From Deltaproteobacteria bacterium (lineage in GTDB: Bacteria > Acidobacteriota > Thermoanaerobaculia > Multivoradales > JAHZIX01): DNA of 64,000 nucleotides. The notes beneath the pieces are model-generated. The model was not told the origin of the DNA, searched no databases, and was given only the letters and a program-made list of their open reading frames with translations. Below are positions 45,225 through 53,882 of the stretch, piece after piece (the first letter of the stretch is position 1; the number at the start of each line of letters is the position of its first letter). Location: the NCBI GenBank assembly GCA_022601195.1, contig JAHZIX010000025.1, positions 1 through 64,000 on the forward strand. Reading direction: 5' to 3'. Made by a program: the position numbers and the translations under genes.

Positions 45225-45245
45225 GGATATACATTGGATATATCC
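45225..45245 (+). promoter_or_regulatory. Inverted repeat upstream of 191-aa gene
   Basis: GGATATA (45225-45231) and TATATCC (45239-45245) with a seven-base spacer lie 20 bases before the ATG at 45265 and just before its ribosome site. The position fits an operator or a leader hairpin. It lies within the 172-bp divergent region shared with the activator. Confidence 0.45.
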
Positions 45246-45264
45246 ACCGGAAAGGAGTCTCACC

Positions 45265-45840
45265 ATGGCCAACCTAGCCTTCGAGCTTGGCTTCGATTGG
45301 AACGTACCGCCCTTGGAGCAGGACCTCAGCGTCATGTTTCCCTTGCAGCTCTGCCTGGTCAACGACGACGAAGGGACGGTGATCTCTTCCTGCAACCCAC
45401 GAGCTATAGGGTGCGATGACGCCCTGCGTTTCCGCCTCTACGACTTCACCGACCCGAAGCAACAACCGGAGGCGAGATCCCCCAGCCCCCAGACTCTCCA
45501 GGCCTTCTTCACCTCTGCCCAGGAAGACGTCCGAAAGCCCCCCTACTCCCCCATCTTGTTGGCGGGAGAACCCCAGAGTCTCTTGACCAGTGTCTCCTTC
45601 ACGGGAGGTGAGGCGGAAAGTGTTGCCGGCTACCCCGCTTTGGCCGGCTGGGAGGTCGAATGGAACGGCATCCCCAATCGCCTCCCCCTCGCCGCTGGGC
45701 GCTTCGAGCTTCGAGTGATGTTGACCGTTCTGATTCCAGGCCTGATGCCACGGTTCTATCGGGTCGATCCGGAGATGGTCATCGGTGATCCCTCGGGAGC
45801 CCCCAAAGAGACTTCGCCGCCGGAAAGCGTCCGCCGGTAA
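45265..45840 (+). CDS. Hypothetical protein, divergent from activator
   Basis: 191 residues; AGGAG eight bases before the ATG at 45265. Mostly beta-type with LQLCLVNDDEGTVISSCNPRAIG, LRFRLYDFTD and WEVEWNGIPNRLPLAAGRFELRVMLTV; no signal peptide. No family recognised. It is divergent from the FHA activator with 172 bp between the two starts, so shared control is possible. Its 3' end overlaps the end of the convergent kinase gene by 85 bases. Confidence 0.65.
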   Translation: MANLAFELGFDWNVPPLEQDLSVMFPLQLCLVNDDEGTVISSCNPRAIGCDDALRFRLYDFTDPKQQPEARSPSPQTLQAFFTSAQEDVRKPPYSPILLAGEPQSLLTSVSFTGGEAESVAGYPALAGWEVEWNGIPNRLPLAAGRFELRVMLTVLIPGLMPRFYRVDPEMVIGDPSGAPKETSPPESVRR

Positions 45841-48155
45841 GTGGGATCGGCGCGCAACTCGAAGAGCTCGGGGTCGTCCCGCACCTGTTGGACCGGGTAG
45901 CCTCCCTGAAGGGCTGAGGCGAGAGCCGTGAGTGCCGCTCGCCGTTCGCCACAAACCTCGTAGGCAACGGCGATACGGTAAAAATCCTCCGCCTGACTAG
46001 GGCCGAGGAGGGCAATCTCAGCAAGCTCCGCCAGGGCCTGTTCCCGATCGCCCCGCTTGGCTTTGTAGAGGGCCAGGCGACTCCGCAGGAACATCCTCTC
46101 CGGAGAAGCCTCGATCTCTCGCTGTAGCAACTCGATGGCTTCCCGATAGCTCTCCCGGGAAGCCTCTTCGTGACCGGCCATCAGTCGCTGGGTGTCGGCT
46201 AGATTCGCCCAGTAGAGATAGAAATTGGCTCCCCCCTGCTGGAGAGCTTTCTCGAAGGCTCGGGCCGCCGGCGGATAGAGACCTTGAGAAAAGAGAATGG
46301 TCCCAAGGTTGGAGTAGAGAGAAGGCTCCGGACGAATGGCAAGGGCTTTCTGCAGGGCCTCCGCCGCCTCTCCGAGACGCCCTTGCATGTAGCGCACAGC
46401 GGAAAGGTCCCGGTACCCATCGGCCCGGTCCGGCTCCAACTGGAGCCCGGCGAGAATCTGTTCCTCCGCCTCCGAATAGCGGGTCATGCGGTAGTAGAGC
46501 TGCCCCAGCTGGGAGCGCAGAGTGTAATCCTGGGGCGCCAGGCGGACCGCCTGCTGGTAGGCGGCGATGGCCTCGTCGAAACGCTCCTCCTGCCGATGGA
46601 CCTCACCGAGCCCACGAAAAGCTTCAACATTCGAGGGCTCGAGCTGTAGGGCTGTCGAGAGCTGGCTTACGGCCTCCTCAGGACGCCCATCGAGGCTGTT
46701 GGTGGTAGCCAGGGCGACCCAGGCCAGCGCTAGATGTTCGTCCAGCTGCACCGCCCGCCGAGCCACGGCGAGAGCTCGCTCCAGGTGGAGGGGATCCCGA
46801 CTATCGCGGTATTGCCGACGGTAAGCGAGAGCTAGACCGGCATGGGCCGCCGCGGACTCCTCGTCCCGCCCCAAGGCCGCCTCGAAGGACGCGATCGCCT
46901 GTTCCAGATGATCCGACTCAGCGGCGCGCCCGAGCCACTCCATGCCAGCTCGAAAAAGAGGATACGCCCCAGCCCCATCTCCGATGCCATCCACCTGTTC
47001 AGCCGAAGACTCAGCAACTGACCCAGTAGCCGACCGGTGGTCTTCGGTACCCATCCCTTGTCCCCAGGGCCACCACCCCTTCACCACGAGCACCAACACC
47101 ACACCAGCCATGAGCAGCGCTGCCAGTGCCGCAGGGCGACGAAATCCCCTCGACTCCCCTTGCCCGGAACCAGCTGGCTCGAGGGCCGCCTGAGCGTCGA
47201 GAGTGGTCTCTTCGTTAGCGATTCCTCTTTCCAGCCGCGAGGGTGAAATCCCCGAAGACCCAGAGCCGGAGCCAGAGCCAGAGCCAGAGCCGGAGCCGGA
47301 GCCAGAAGTAAGGTCAGCGGTAATCTCCGCTAGCTCAACCGCGACCTGCTGGGCGCTGGATGGTCGATGCTCCGGTGACTTCTCGAGCAGACGGTCGACC
47401 AGCTCTGAAAGCTGCGACGGAATCTCTGGAAGAAGAGTCTCCATTGGGTGGTGGGGATGGCCAACGATCCTCTGCAAGGTGTCGAGCCGAGTCGAGCCGC
47501 GAAACGGTAGCTCGCCGGTCATCATCTGGTAGAGCAGAATACCGAGGGAAAAGAGGTCCGTTCGTGGGCCCAAAGAGGCACCCTTGGCTTGCTCCGGCGA
47601 CATGGCGTGGAAGGTGCCGACGATCTGACCGGTCGCCGAGAGGCTTGGCTCGGGAGCTAGCTCTGAAGCCTCGCTCTCGACGATCTTGGCAAGGCCGAAG
47701 TCGAGGATCTTGGCATGGCCCGTGCGCTGCAGCATCACGTTCTCGGCCTTCAGATCTCGATGCAAAATGCCCAGCTCATGGGCTTCTCCAAGGCCCTCAG
47801 CGATCTGGCGCCCGATCTCCAGAGCTCGAACCAATGGCAGCGGCCCCTCTGCCAATAGCTCGGCGACGGACGGTCCATCGACATGCTCCATGACGATCCA
47901 ATCACCGTCCTCAGCTTCCACCAGATCAAAGATCTGCACGATGGAGGGGTGGCTAAGTCGGGCTAGAGTCGATGCTTCCCGCCGCAGCCGGTGCCGCCTC
48001 CGGGCACTCTCTACCTGCGTCGGAGGCAGGTGCTTGACAGCAACATGACGGTCAAGGCGCTCATCGAGCGCCAAATACACCGCCCCCATACCGCCACGGC
48101 CCAGCAGCCTCTCCAATCGGTAAGGCCCGAGATCTGTTGCAGGGAGATCACTCAT
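45756..48155 (-). CDS. Membrane Ser/Thr protein kinase with TPR domain
   Basis: 799 residues from the ATG at 48155; a TTG nine bases earlier is possible. Kinase domain about 10-270: GRGGMG loop, VAVKHL lysine, HRDLKAEN, DFGLAK, FHAMSPEQ. A Ser-Gly repeat linker of about 18 residues (near 283-300) follows, then one membrane helix (about 343-363) and at least eight TPR units (about 400-760, e.g. HLEQAIASFEAALGRD, DEAIAAYQQAVRLAP). The TPR part is expected outside or in the periplasm. It is the nearest kinase to the FHA activator, so the two may signal to each other (inference). Confidence 0.93.
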   Translation of the reverse strand: MSDLPATDLGPYRLERLLGRGGMGAVYLALDERLDRHVAVKHLPPTQVESARRRHRLRREASTLARLSHPSIVQIFDLVEAEDGDWIVMEHVDGPSVAELLAEGPLPLVRALEIGRQIAEGLGEAHELGILHRDLKAENVMLQRTGHAKILDFGLAKIVESEASELAPEPSLSATGQIVGTFHAMSPEQAKGASLGPRTDLFSLGILLYQMMTGELPFRGSTRLDTLQRIVGHPHHPMETLLPEIPSQLSELVDRLLEKSPEHRPSSAQQVAVELAEITADLTSGSGSGSGSGSGSGSGSSGISPSRLERGIANEETTLDAQAALEPAGSGQGESRGFRRPAALAALLMAGVVLVLVVKGWWPWGQGMGTEDHRSATGSVAESSAEQVDGIGDGAGAYPLFRAGMEWLGRAAESDHLEQAIASFEAALGRDEESAAAHAGLALAYRRQYRDSRDPLHLERALAVARRAVQLDEHLALAWVALATTNSLDGRPEEAVSQLSTALQLEPSNVEAFRGLGEVHRQEERFDEAIAAYQQAVRLAPQDYTLRSQLGQLYYRMTRYSEAEEQILAGLQLEPDRADGYRDLSAVRYMQGRLGEAAEALQKALAIRPEPSLYSNLGTILFSQGLYPPAARAFEKALQQGGANFYLYWANLADTQRLMAGHEEASRESYREAIELLQREIEASPERMFLRSRLALYKAKRGDREQALAELAEIALLGPSQAEDFYRIAVAYEVCGERRAALTALASALQGGYPVQQVRDDPELFELRADPTYRRTLSGGEVSLGAPEGSPMTISGSTR
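47255..47314. repeat. Hexanucleotide repeat coding Ser-Gly linker
   Basis: About nine copies of CCAGAG/CCGGAG on the plus strand code for the Ser-Gly run between the kinase and membrane parts of the gene. Copy number could vary by slippage without breaking the frame. Confidence 0.8.
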
Positions 48156-48856
48156 GGTCTTCAAGATTCACCGAAAGCCCCGACACGCGCCAACCACAGA
48201 GCGCCACCGACCCAGCGACTACCATCTAGTGTTGATCGACTTCGTCAAGATGGAAAGCATTGTGAACGACTCCGGTGCTGGTGTCATCTTTGAGGGAGTC
48301 TAGGGAGGAGCAAAAGGGTCAAGGGATGTCGGTCCGAGCCATTGGAGCCGCTCTTGCGCAGAGCAAAATGCCACCTCGCCGGCACAGTTCCTGTTCTCCG
48401 CCTCCCCTGCGACAAAGTCAGGTAGCTCATAGCAGGTCATGCTCCGCCCCGGGGCTTAGCTGAATCTCTGCGACCAAGGTGCCAGACCTTGGACGTCCGG
48501 GCACCCTCAATCACCAATCCAGCAATTGACATCATCACTCATTCCGAATATCCTGATCTAGACATTTAAAGCAAGTCGACTCGAAGAAAAAAAACTGCGT
48601 TGAAACATGATCTCCCCATGGGGAGATCGTGAGGTCACAGTTCAGGTTCGGCAGTTGAAATGGTGGCCTATCACCATCCTCTGCTCGCCCTAATTCCCAA
48701 CATGGAGGCGAGAAAGAAACAGACAATACATCTCAAGAGAAGGAATGTCTTTATCAGAACTCCTCATGGAGAGTTCATTGGGGCTCAAGCTCGCACTTGT
48801 GCCTATCTCAAATGCCTACCTCAAATACAGTTCCCTGTGCACTAGAAAGGTCAACC
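48156..48856. other. Intergenic region with a perfect palindrome
   Basis: About 700 bp between the kinase and the secreted Cys-rich gene. Short frames are unsupported. The main feature is the 20-bp palindrome at 48609-48628 listed separately. A poly-A run (plus strand) lies at 48586-48594. Confidence 0.5.
48609..48628. promoter_or_regulatory. Perfect 20-bp palindrome
   Basis: GATCTCCCCATGGGGAGATC reads the same on both strands. It is about 230 bp upstream of the secreted Cys-rich gene and could be a repressor site or form a hairpin in a leader RNA. Confidence 0.5.
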
Positions 48857-49285
48857 ATGAATTCAAGACTCATCATCACCCTCTCCCTTCTCCTAGCTAT
48901 CGTTGCTGTTCCTGCCATTGCTGACAGTCCAACAACCCTAGACACCACCAGAGACCTCCAATCACGACATAGCAGCGCCGACGCGGTGAAGAGTGCGAAT
49001 AATCATTCGGATGGAAGTCTTTCTAGGTCAGTCCTTACCAACCAAACGATCACGCCCCAAGGAAAAATCGATGAGCTAACGTCCCTGGGAATCGTTCAAG
49101 TCAACCTCATCGAGGCTGCCATCACACCTCAGAGCATCGCCCCGTGTGAAGCCCTGGAAGGCACTGCATGCAGCGCCAGCAATCCATGCCCTAAGTGTAT
49201 ACCTGTCCACGGTGATTGCCCTCTCACTCCTTGCTACTGTCTCAACGGTGGCTGCCATTGCGACATCGAGGCGCCAGACCTTTAG
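48857..49285 (+). CDS. Secreted protein with Cys-rich C-terminus
   Basis: 142 residues from the ATG at 48857 with AAAGG seven bases upstream. Signal peptide MNSRLIITLSLLLAIVAVPAIA. The middle (about 25-95) is polar with many Ser/Asn; the last 50 residues hold nine cysteines (CSASNPCPKC, CPLTPCYCLNGGCHC), a spacing typical of small disulfide-rich domains. The layout, a secreted N-terminal region followed by a compact Cys-rich end, recalls a propeptide plus peptide, but no processing site can be shown. No family recognised. Confidence 0.7.
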   Translation: MNSRLIITLSLLLAIVAVPAIADSPTTLDTTRDLQSRHSSADAVKSANNHSDGSLSRSVLTNQTITPQGKIDELTSLGIVQVNLIEAAITPQSIAPCEALEGTACSASNPCPKCIPVHGDCPLTPCYCLNGGCHCDIEAPDL

Positions 49286-49714
49286 GCCGATGACCTGCCC
49301 CCCCATCTGATACCACTGACAACCTAGCACTTCTACTTTTCTCACCCCTGCGGGCGCCACTCCCGCTCAACCGGAATGGTTTGACCTTCAGTCGAGGTAG
49401 CTCGCTGAAGGTCAAACTCTGTGGTCTATTCGTGGGGCATGAGATCGCCCTTGGCTTCCTCTGGCCTTCCGGAAACCAGAGAAGAAGAGCACAACAATGC
49501 CCCATCGAGAATCCGTGAGCCGGAGACAACACAGGAAGGCCCCGGTAACTTCGTCTCGCAAGAGCCCAGCTAAGTTAACCGTTCCTTAGACGAGGCAAGG
49601 CCAACCTCACCAACCAGCAAATACAAGGGAACAAGATCTCTTGTCTGTTACCCGGTTCCCAAGAGCTGTGGCTAGGTGCCATCTCCCAGCGTCCTTTGCA
49701 CTCCTACCGTCCGC
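49286..49714. other. Intergenic region with strong stem-loop
   Basis: About 430 bp without a supported gene. It contains the stem-loop at 49379-49417 listed separately. Confidence 0.5.
49379..49417. terminator. Strong stem-loop, possible bidirectional terminator
   Basis: Arms GTTTGACCTTCAG and CTGAAGGTCAAAC (13 pairs, perfect), then an inner CGAG/CTCG stem with a GTAG loop. It lies 94 bases after the secreted Cys-rich gene and between two genes that converge. No T-run follows on the plus strand. Confidence 0.5.
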
Positions 49715-50330
49715 TTATTTTCCATGATGCCTAGCGATCTCCTCTCTGCTGAGCCTGAGGAAGCGCGCTGCATTGAAATAGAGGATGTCGCGCTTTTGGT
49801 CATCCTTTAGGAAAGGTGCCTCTTCGATCACAGCAATGGAGCGCTCAATCACTCCTGGCCACACCATTTGGTCCGACCCGAACATCACCCGATTTCCGAA
49901 GCCAGCTTCTACAATTCCCCGAAGGTAACGACAGAAAGCAGGTCGTGGCTGAGAAAACACGATGATGCCTACGTCCACATAGACCTGGGGATGGGCATAT
50001 AGGACGGCGAGCAGGTCGTCGAGTAGAGGAAAACCTGCATGCATGATGTAGACGCGGAGGGCGAACGAGTACTTCTTCGAGGGTCTACGCACTGTGGAGC
50101 CTGGCAAGGTAGCCGGTAGCACCGAGATGCACCACACCGGGAGGCCCGGTGCCACTGTGGATACCCACCGGCATATCCAACTCCTCTGCCAGCGCCCAGT
50201 AGGACTCCCCTCCCCCAACTGAAATTCGAGCCCGGCGATGAAACGGTCCGGAGCAGCGATCAGGGCGAGAAATAGGGCACTGGGGGTGATCGACTTCAAC
50301 GTCTACTCACTGTCCTTCATAGGCCACTTC
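49715..50330 (-). pseudogene. Amidohydrolase, broken by frame shifts
   Basis: The C-terminal half is intact-looking: VYIMHAGFPLLDDLLAVLYAHP near 49975-50040 and GNRVMFGSDQMVWPG near 49850-49895, the His and Asp motifs of metal-dependent TIM-barrel hydrolases. The preceding part reads sensibly only in another frame (ALAEELDMPVGIHSGTG, HLGATGYLARLHSA) and that frame meets a TAG before TLEEVLVR; a third segment (PSALFLALIAAPDRF) is in yet another register. There are therefore at least two frame shifts and one stop. No start codon with a ribosome site is visible. Confidence 0.85.
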
Positions 50331-50557
50331 CACTCGAGTTCTGCTCGATACTCAAATCGATCCGCGGCAGAGGACAGGTACCTCAGGAATGCTGATTGCC
50401 CCACCGGGAGCCGGCCTGCCAGCTGGTGGATTCAAGTGAGGGAGAACACGGCCATCAGGTGAACCATGTCCCACTACTCACTCTGGACCGCTCGAGCTCG
50501 GCTGCTCACACTCGTAGCCTAGTCCTCGATCTTTCTGAGGCTAATGGTGACCACTAA

Positions 50558-50574
50558 GTATCATCGTATGATAC
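50558..50574 (+). promoter_or_regulatory. Palindromic operator on the -10 box of the YtrA-like gene
   Basis: GTATCAT and ATGATAC arms with a three-base spacer. The right arm includes TATGAT (50567-50572), a good -10 box. Transcription would start about five bases before the ATG at 50584, so the mRNA is probably leaderless; no ribosome site is present. Position and symmetry suggest autoregulation. Confidence 0.65.
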
Positions 50575-50583
50575 AATAATTTC

Positions 50584-50976
50584 ATGATTCAGATCGACCT
50601 CGACTCCTCGACTCCCCTCACCGACCAAATCGTCAGCGAGCTCCGTCTCGCAATCGCCAGCGGAAGTCTTGGAGCTGGGGACGAGTTGCCTCCCGTTCGG
50701 CAGCTAGCAGGAGACCTGGGCGTGAACTTCAACACCGTCGCCAGGGCCTACCGCGCTTTGGAAGCTTCCGGCTTGGTGAGCTCACAGCGAGGTCGCGGCA
50801 GCCGGGTAGTTGCATTGGTCGAACCTTCCTCACTGCACAACCCTAAAAACATCGTCCATCGTCTACGTGGTGCTTTGGTGGACGCTAGATTGGGCGGTTG
50901 GACCCAGGATCAGCTGCTCTCGATGGTCCAAGTTGAGCTGCAAAGTCTTTGGCCCTCGACTTCAAAGGAGATATGA
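50584..50976 (+). CDS. GntR-family regulator, YtrA type
   Basis: 130 residues. The winged helix-turn-helix is typical: TDQIVSELRLAIASGSLGAGDELPPVR, then LAGDLGVNFNTVARAYRALEASGLVSSQRGRGSRV. The short C-terminal tail lacks a large ligand domain, which marks the YtrA subgroup; these usually repress an adjacent transport or membrane-protein operon. Its stop (TGA at 50974) overlaps an ATG of the next gene. The gene appears leaderless and self-controlled through the palindrome at its promoter. Confidence 0.9.
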   Translation: MIQIDLDSSTPLTDQIVSELRLAIASGSLGAGDELPPVRQLAGDLGVNFNTVARAYRALEASGLVSSQRGRGSRVVALVEPSSLHNPKNIVHRLRGALVDARLGGWTQDQLLSMVQVELQSLWPSTSKEI

Positions 50977-50978
50977 CC

Positions 50979-51851
50979 ATGATCGACTCCCTACTCGGCC
51001 TCAGCAGTGCATTGGGAGCTCTTCCCTTCCTTGCCTGGCTAATTGCAGTGATCCTATTCCTGCCCTTGCCGCTGAGTTTCTTCCTGCAAACCAACCTCGG
51101 GGTTGAAGTCGATGAGCAAAAAATTCGACGCCTTCGATGGACTCTCATCGCTACATCGGTGGCTTACACGGGCATGCACTTGGTTTTTGGTGCCTGGCAA
51201 TGGCAACTCCTCTCGCCGTCTGGACTGCAGCCCACTGGCTGGCGCTCTGTGGGACCTGTCCTTCTATTCGGTTGGCAACCGTGGTTGTTGTTGGTTCTCC
51301 TGGGCCGGGAGCTTCGCGGTAGTAGCCTGGTGGGATTTCCGGGAGGCCGCAAACGAGCCGCATCTCTAACTCCGAGGGCCTCGACCTCCCCTGTTCCCCT
51401 CATAGCCTGGATTCCAGGTTGGGTCGCTTGGGCAGGAGTCGCCTTGTGGCTTGTCGCTTCCAGTGGAGAGCACGGACTTCTTCGTTGGGTCCCGTGGCTC
51501 ACCTTGGCCTGCGCTGCGCTTTTATTCCTAAGTGGGCCTGGCAGGGTCAAGGCTGCCTTGGTAAGCGAAGTGGAGCCCTATCCACCAGGTGGTGAAGAAT
51601 CCATTGCGAAGGCTTATGACCAACATCGCAAGAGAACGGGTTGGATGATGTTTCGATGCCACACCTTCGCCGGCCTGGGCAATCTACTCTTTGCACTGGA
51701 CCTGGCTTCAACCTTTGGCGGTCGCGGTTTTTCCTTGCCGCTCGCCGTGCTCCTCGGCGTCTACAGCCTTCTCGAGGGGGCGTTCTACTTCTTTCATCGC
51801 CAGCGTATCAAGGCTCTCCAGCAACTGATCTTGGCAGGGCAACTGGATTGA
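50979..51851 (+). CDS. Multi-pass membrane protein, partner of YtrA-like regulator
   Basis: 290 residues from the ATG at 50979, which has GGAG eight bases upstream; an ATG at 50973 overlaps the regulator stop. At least six to seven hydrophobic segments are seen, e.g. LPFLAWLIAVILFLPLPLSFFL, VAYTGMHLVFGAW, PWLLLVLLGRELRG, WVAWAGVALWLVASS, WVPWLTLACAALLFLSG and FSLPLAVLLGVYSLLEGAFYFF. The family is not recognised. The regulator/membrane gene pair and their coupling suggest that the regulator controls it. Confidence 0.8.
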   Translation: MIDSLLGLSSALGALPFLAWLIAVILFLPLPLSFFLQTNLGVEVDEQKIRRLRWTLIATSVAYTGMHLVFGAWQWQLLSPSGLQPTGWRSVGPVLLFGWQPWLLLVLLGRELRGSSLVGFPGGRKRAASLTPRASTSPVPLIAWIPGWVAWAGVALWLVASSGEHGLLRWVPWLTLACAALLFLSGPGRVKAALVSEVEPYPPGGEESIAKAYDQHRKRTGWMMFRCHTFAGLGNLLFALDLASTFGGRGFSLPLAVLLGVYSLLEGAFYFFHRQRIKALQQLILAGQLD

Positions 51852-51962
51852 AGTTGCCCTGGGTACAAGAACTCGAGAAGGCCTAGACAGCACAGAATGC
51901 GTTGCCAACACCAGAGCTGGACGTCATTCCTGGCGGAAGCCGCCCAACCCGCACTGGCTGGG

Positions 51963-51994
51963 GTCCCTCGAAAGACTGTCCCTCGAAAGACTGC
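51963..51994. repeat. 15-bp tandem duplication
   Basis: TCCCTCGAAAGACTG occurs twice in tandem just beside the broken nitrobindin-like copy. It looks like local slippage in decaying DNA. Confidence 0.7.
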
Positions 51995-52250
51995 CCCCCG
52001 GGCCACTACCCTTTCGGCGTCTTTGTTTCTACCGAAACACGATGCAATCTTCCCCATTTGTGGCGAGTCAGATCTGGCCACAGCGGTGTAGCGATCCAAA
52101 GCATTCTGGAACAAGCTTCTGGAAGAAAATATACCTGCGGCGAGTGGCGAGCACCCTAGGCGATCGTTGAGGAAACGATTGTTCTCGAAAAGGAGAGTGG
52201 TCCCGTTCCAGCCAGTTGTGACCTCCCACCGGCTTTCCTTCATGACCTCC
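51990..52250 (-). pseudogene. Broken copy of nitrobindin-like gene
   Basis: WNGTTLLFENNRFLNDRLG and the following DNA match the intact gene at 53883-54365 (WNGATLLLDSSRFLNDRLG and beyond). Just after the shared ACTCGCCGCAG, the copy reads TATATTTTCTTCC where the intact gene has TATGAGTTTCGTCC: one base is missing and the frame is lost, leading to a TGA. The N-terminal half of the intact protein is not recognisable upstream. This is a decayed duplicate. Confidence 0.82.
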
Positions 52251-52583
52251 TGAACAAGCCGACCGCCCAGCAGCGCGTGATTGGGTTGGCTCCCGAAGAG
52301 AGCGATCTCAAGAACCCGCAGCTAAGACCGGGGAACGCAACCGGTCGACCGGCAAACCCCAAATCTGACTAGCCGTATACTCGAACCGTCGAGACAACCA
52401 AATGCCCTGTCGAACTCTGGAGGCTGGCTTGAAGAAGTACTCGAAAAGAAGATCGAAGCTGGTCACGGGGCCTTCTCTGCATCTCGATTCATTCTCTGCT
52501 CCCCCCGCCGAACCACGAAGTCCCCATTGGCATCGCCTCCAACACCACCTCGGATTCATCCGGCCACGCTGCCCAGTCCTCCC
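52251..52583. other. Non-coding stretch before the 155-aa orphan
   Basis: About 330 bp with no supported gene. Minus-strand frames here (e.g. EIALFGSQPNHALLGGRLVQEV near 52250-52320) read protein-like for a short distance and may be further remnants of a deleted gene. Confidence 0.4.
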
Positions 52584-53051
52584 ATGATTCCTGGACTCAA
52601 CGAGTATTCGGCTTCATTTGCCGAAGCCCTGCTAGCCGCCTTTCCATGGATGCAGAAGCACGCCCACCTCGAGAGCCATCCAGATACAGAGGTAGGAACT
52701 CTCATCGTGGAGTACTCACCGCCACCAGCCCGCAAAGGCTATAACTTCTGGATCAGCACTGACCAAGGCGAGATCACGGTCGGGTACGGAATGTTTCACT
52801 GTCACTTCGATTGGCCAAACAACAGCGGCGACGAGTACTGGCAAGACCCCTTTGAGTTTGTTCACGAGCTAGTAGAAGACAGGGTTCTGATCCAAGATTG
52901 GACCAAAAGCGGCAAGTGGACTGGATCGTCGACACTGGAGGCTGGCCAAGCCCCGGACCTCACCGAGCTTGATGAAGATCATGTGCTCTACCTTCGATCC
53001 TGGTCCGGCAAGCTCGACCAGGTCTTCTCCGGTCTTCAGAAAGGAGACTAA
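52584..53051 (+). CDS. Hypothetical protein
   Basis: 155 residues from the ATG at 52584; no clear ribosome site. Acidic and aromatic: GYNFWISTDQGEITVGYGMFHCHFDW, DPFEFVHELVEDRVLIQDW, and YLRSWSGKLDQVFSG. The pattern resembles small immunity-like families that have a WxxxxEGE-type core, but no toxin gene lies beside it. Function unknown. The next gene starts 28 bases later on the same strand. Confidence 0.65.
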   Translation: MIPGLNEYSASFAEALLAAFPWMQKHAHLESHPDTEVGTLIVEYSPPPARKGYNFWISTDQGEITVGYGMFHCHFDWPNNSGDEYWQDPFEFVHELVEDRVLIQDWTKSGKWTGSSTLEAGQAPDLTELDEDHVLYLRSWSGKLDQVFSGLQKGD

Positions 53052-53078
53052 CGGCAAGGGCGTTAGCCTCAGAAAACC

Positions 53079-53822
53079 ATGACAATGAACGTTCTATTCA
53101 TCGGACTCCTTCTAAACCTTGGAGGTTACGAGGGTCATTTGTCCGGCCGCGTCGTTTCCCAGAGTCTGAATCCGCTACCGAATGTCCGAGTCTGTCTCTC
53201 TGCATGGGATTGCAGCTGCACAGATCGTCATGGTCGCTTCACCTTTACCGCCGGGGACTTAGTCAATCCCTCCCAGGCGAAGCAGCTTCATCTTTCTCGA
53301 AGAGGCTACGAATCAGTGATCGTCCCGATCGATTCGACGGATCCCATAGAGACCGAACTCGCGGAATCCTCCGATCCTGCCTGGAGTGTTCCGATCTGCC
53401 CAGCCTCTCTCGAAGAGGGCTTAGAGCTCGTCGGTGGCAATCTTAAGATAGCTGTCCCTTCCGGCAGAGTCGCCGACCGTTGGCAGGACACTGACTACGC
53501 CTGCACATCCATACGCATTCCCTTTCGCCGAGGCCGGCTAGCTGCATGCGGCGGCCCTCATTGGTCCTACGGCCCTCCGGACGTCCGTCAAGCAGTCGTT
53601 CAAGGGAGCCGTGACCTTGATCTAGGCCAGGACGGAGAGTGCGGCTCAGCCCAGCCTCCGGAACTCAGCGGCGTAGACATTCGCGGCTTCGATTCCCAGG
53701 GCAAATATTGGCGGTTCATCGGTGGTGCCTTGGAGTCTCTCGAGTACCACACTCGATCAAAACGCACGGCAGCCATTTTCGACCGATACCTCGACAGCCT
53801 TTGCTTTTCGAAACGGCCATGA
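53079..53822 (+). CDS. Secreted protein with carboxypeptidase-regulatory-like domain
   Basis: 247 residues. A short hydrophobic start (MNVLFIGLLLNLGG) may act as a signal peptide. Residues about 18-95 fit a CarboxypepD_reg-like beta-sandwich: GHLSGRVVSQSLNPLPNVRVCLSAW, CTDRHGRFTFTAGDL. The remainder has several Cys and no known motif, ending LDSLCFSKRP. No enzyme residues are visible. It follows the 155-aa orphan and may be in one transcript with it. Confidence 0.65.
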   Translation: MTMNVLFIGLLLNLGGYEGHLSGRVVSQSLNPLPNVRVCLSAWDCSCTDRHGRFTFTAGDLVNPSQAKQLHLSRRGYESVIVPIDSTDPIETELAESSDPAWSVPICPASLEEGLELVGGNLKIAVPSGRVADRWQDTDYACTSIRIPFRRGRLAACGGPHWSYGPPDVRQAVVQGSRDLDLGQDGECGSAQPPELSGVDIRGFDSQGKYWRFIGGALESLEYHTRSKRTAAIFDRYLDSLCFSKRP

Positions 53823-53882
53823 GGAAAGAATGAGCTACTCTGACCTTCCCCCGAAAACAGTGGATACTTCCTCTAGGGGCGA

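Noticed and set aside
45093..45264. Possible sigma-54 promoter for the 191-aa gene (GGGCAACTTTGCA)
   Set aside because: GG and GC are eight, not ten, bases apart.
45274..45954. Minus-strand frame over the 191-aa gene
   Set aside because: Antisense shadow with no start signal or known motif.
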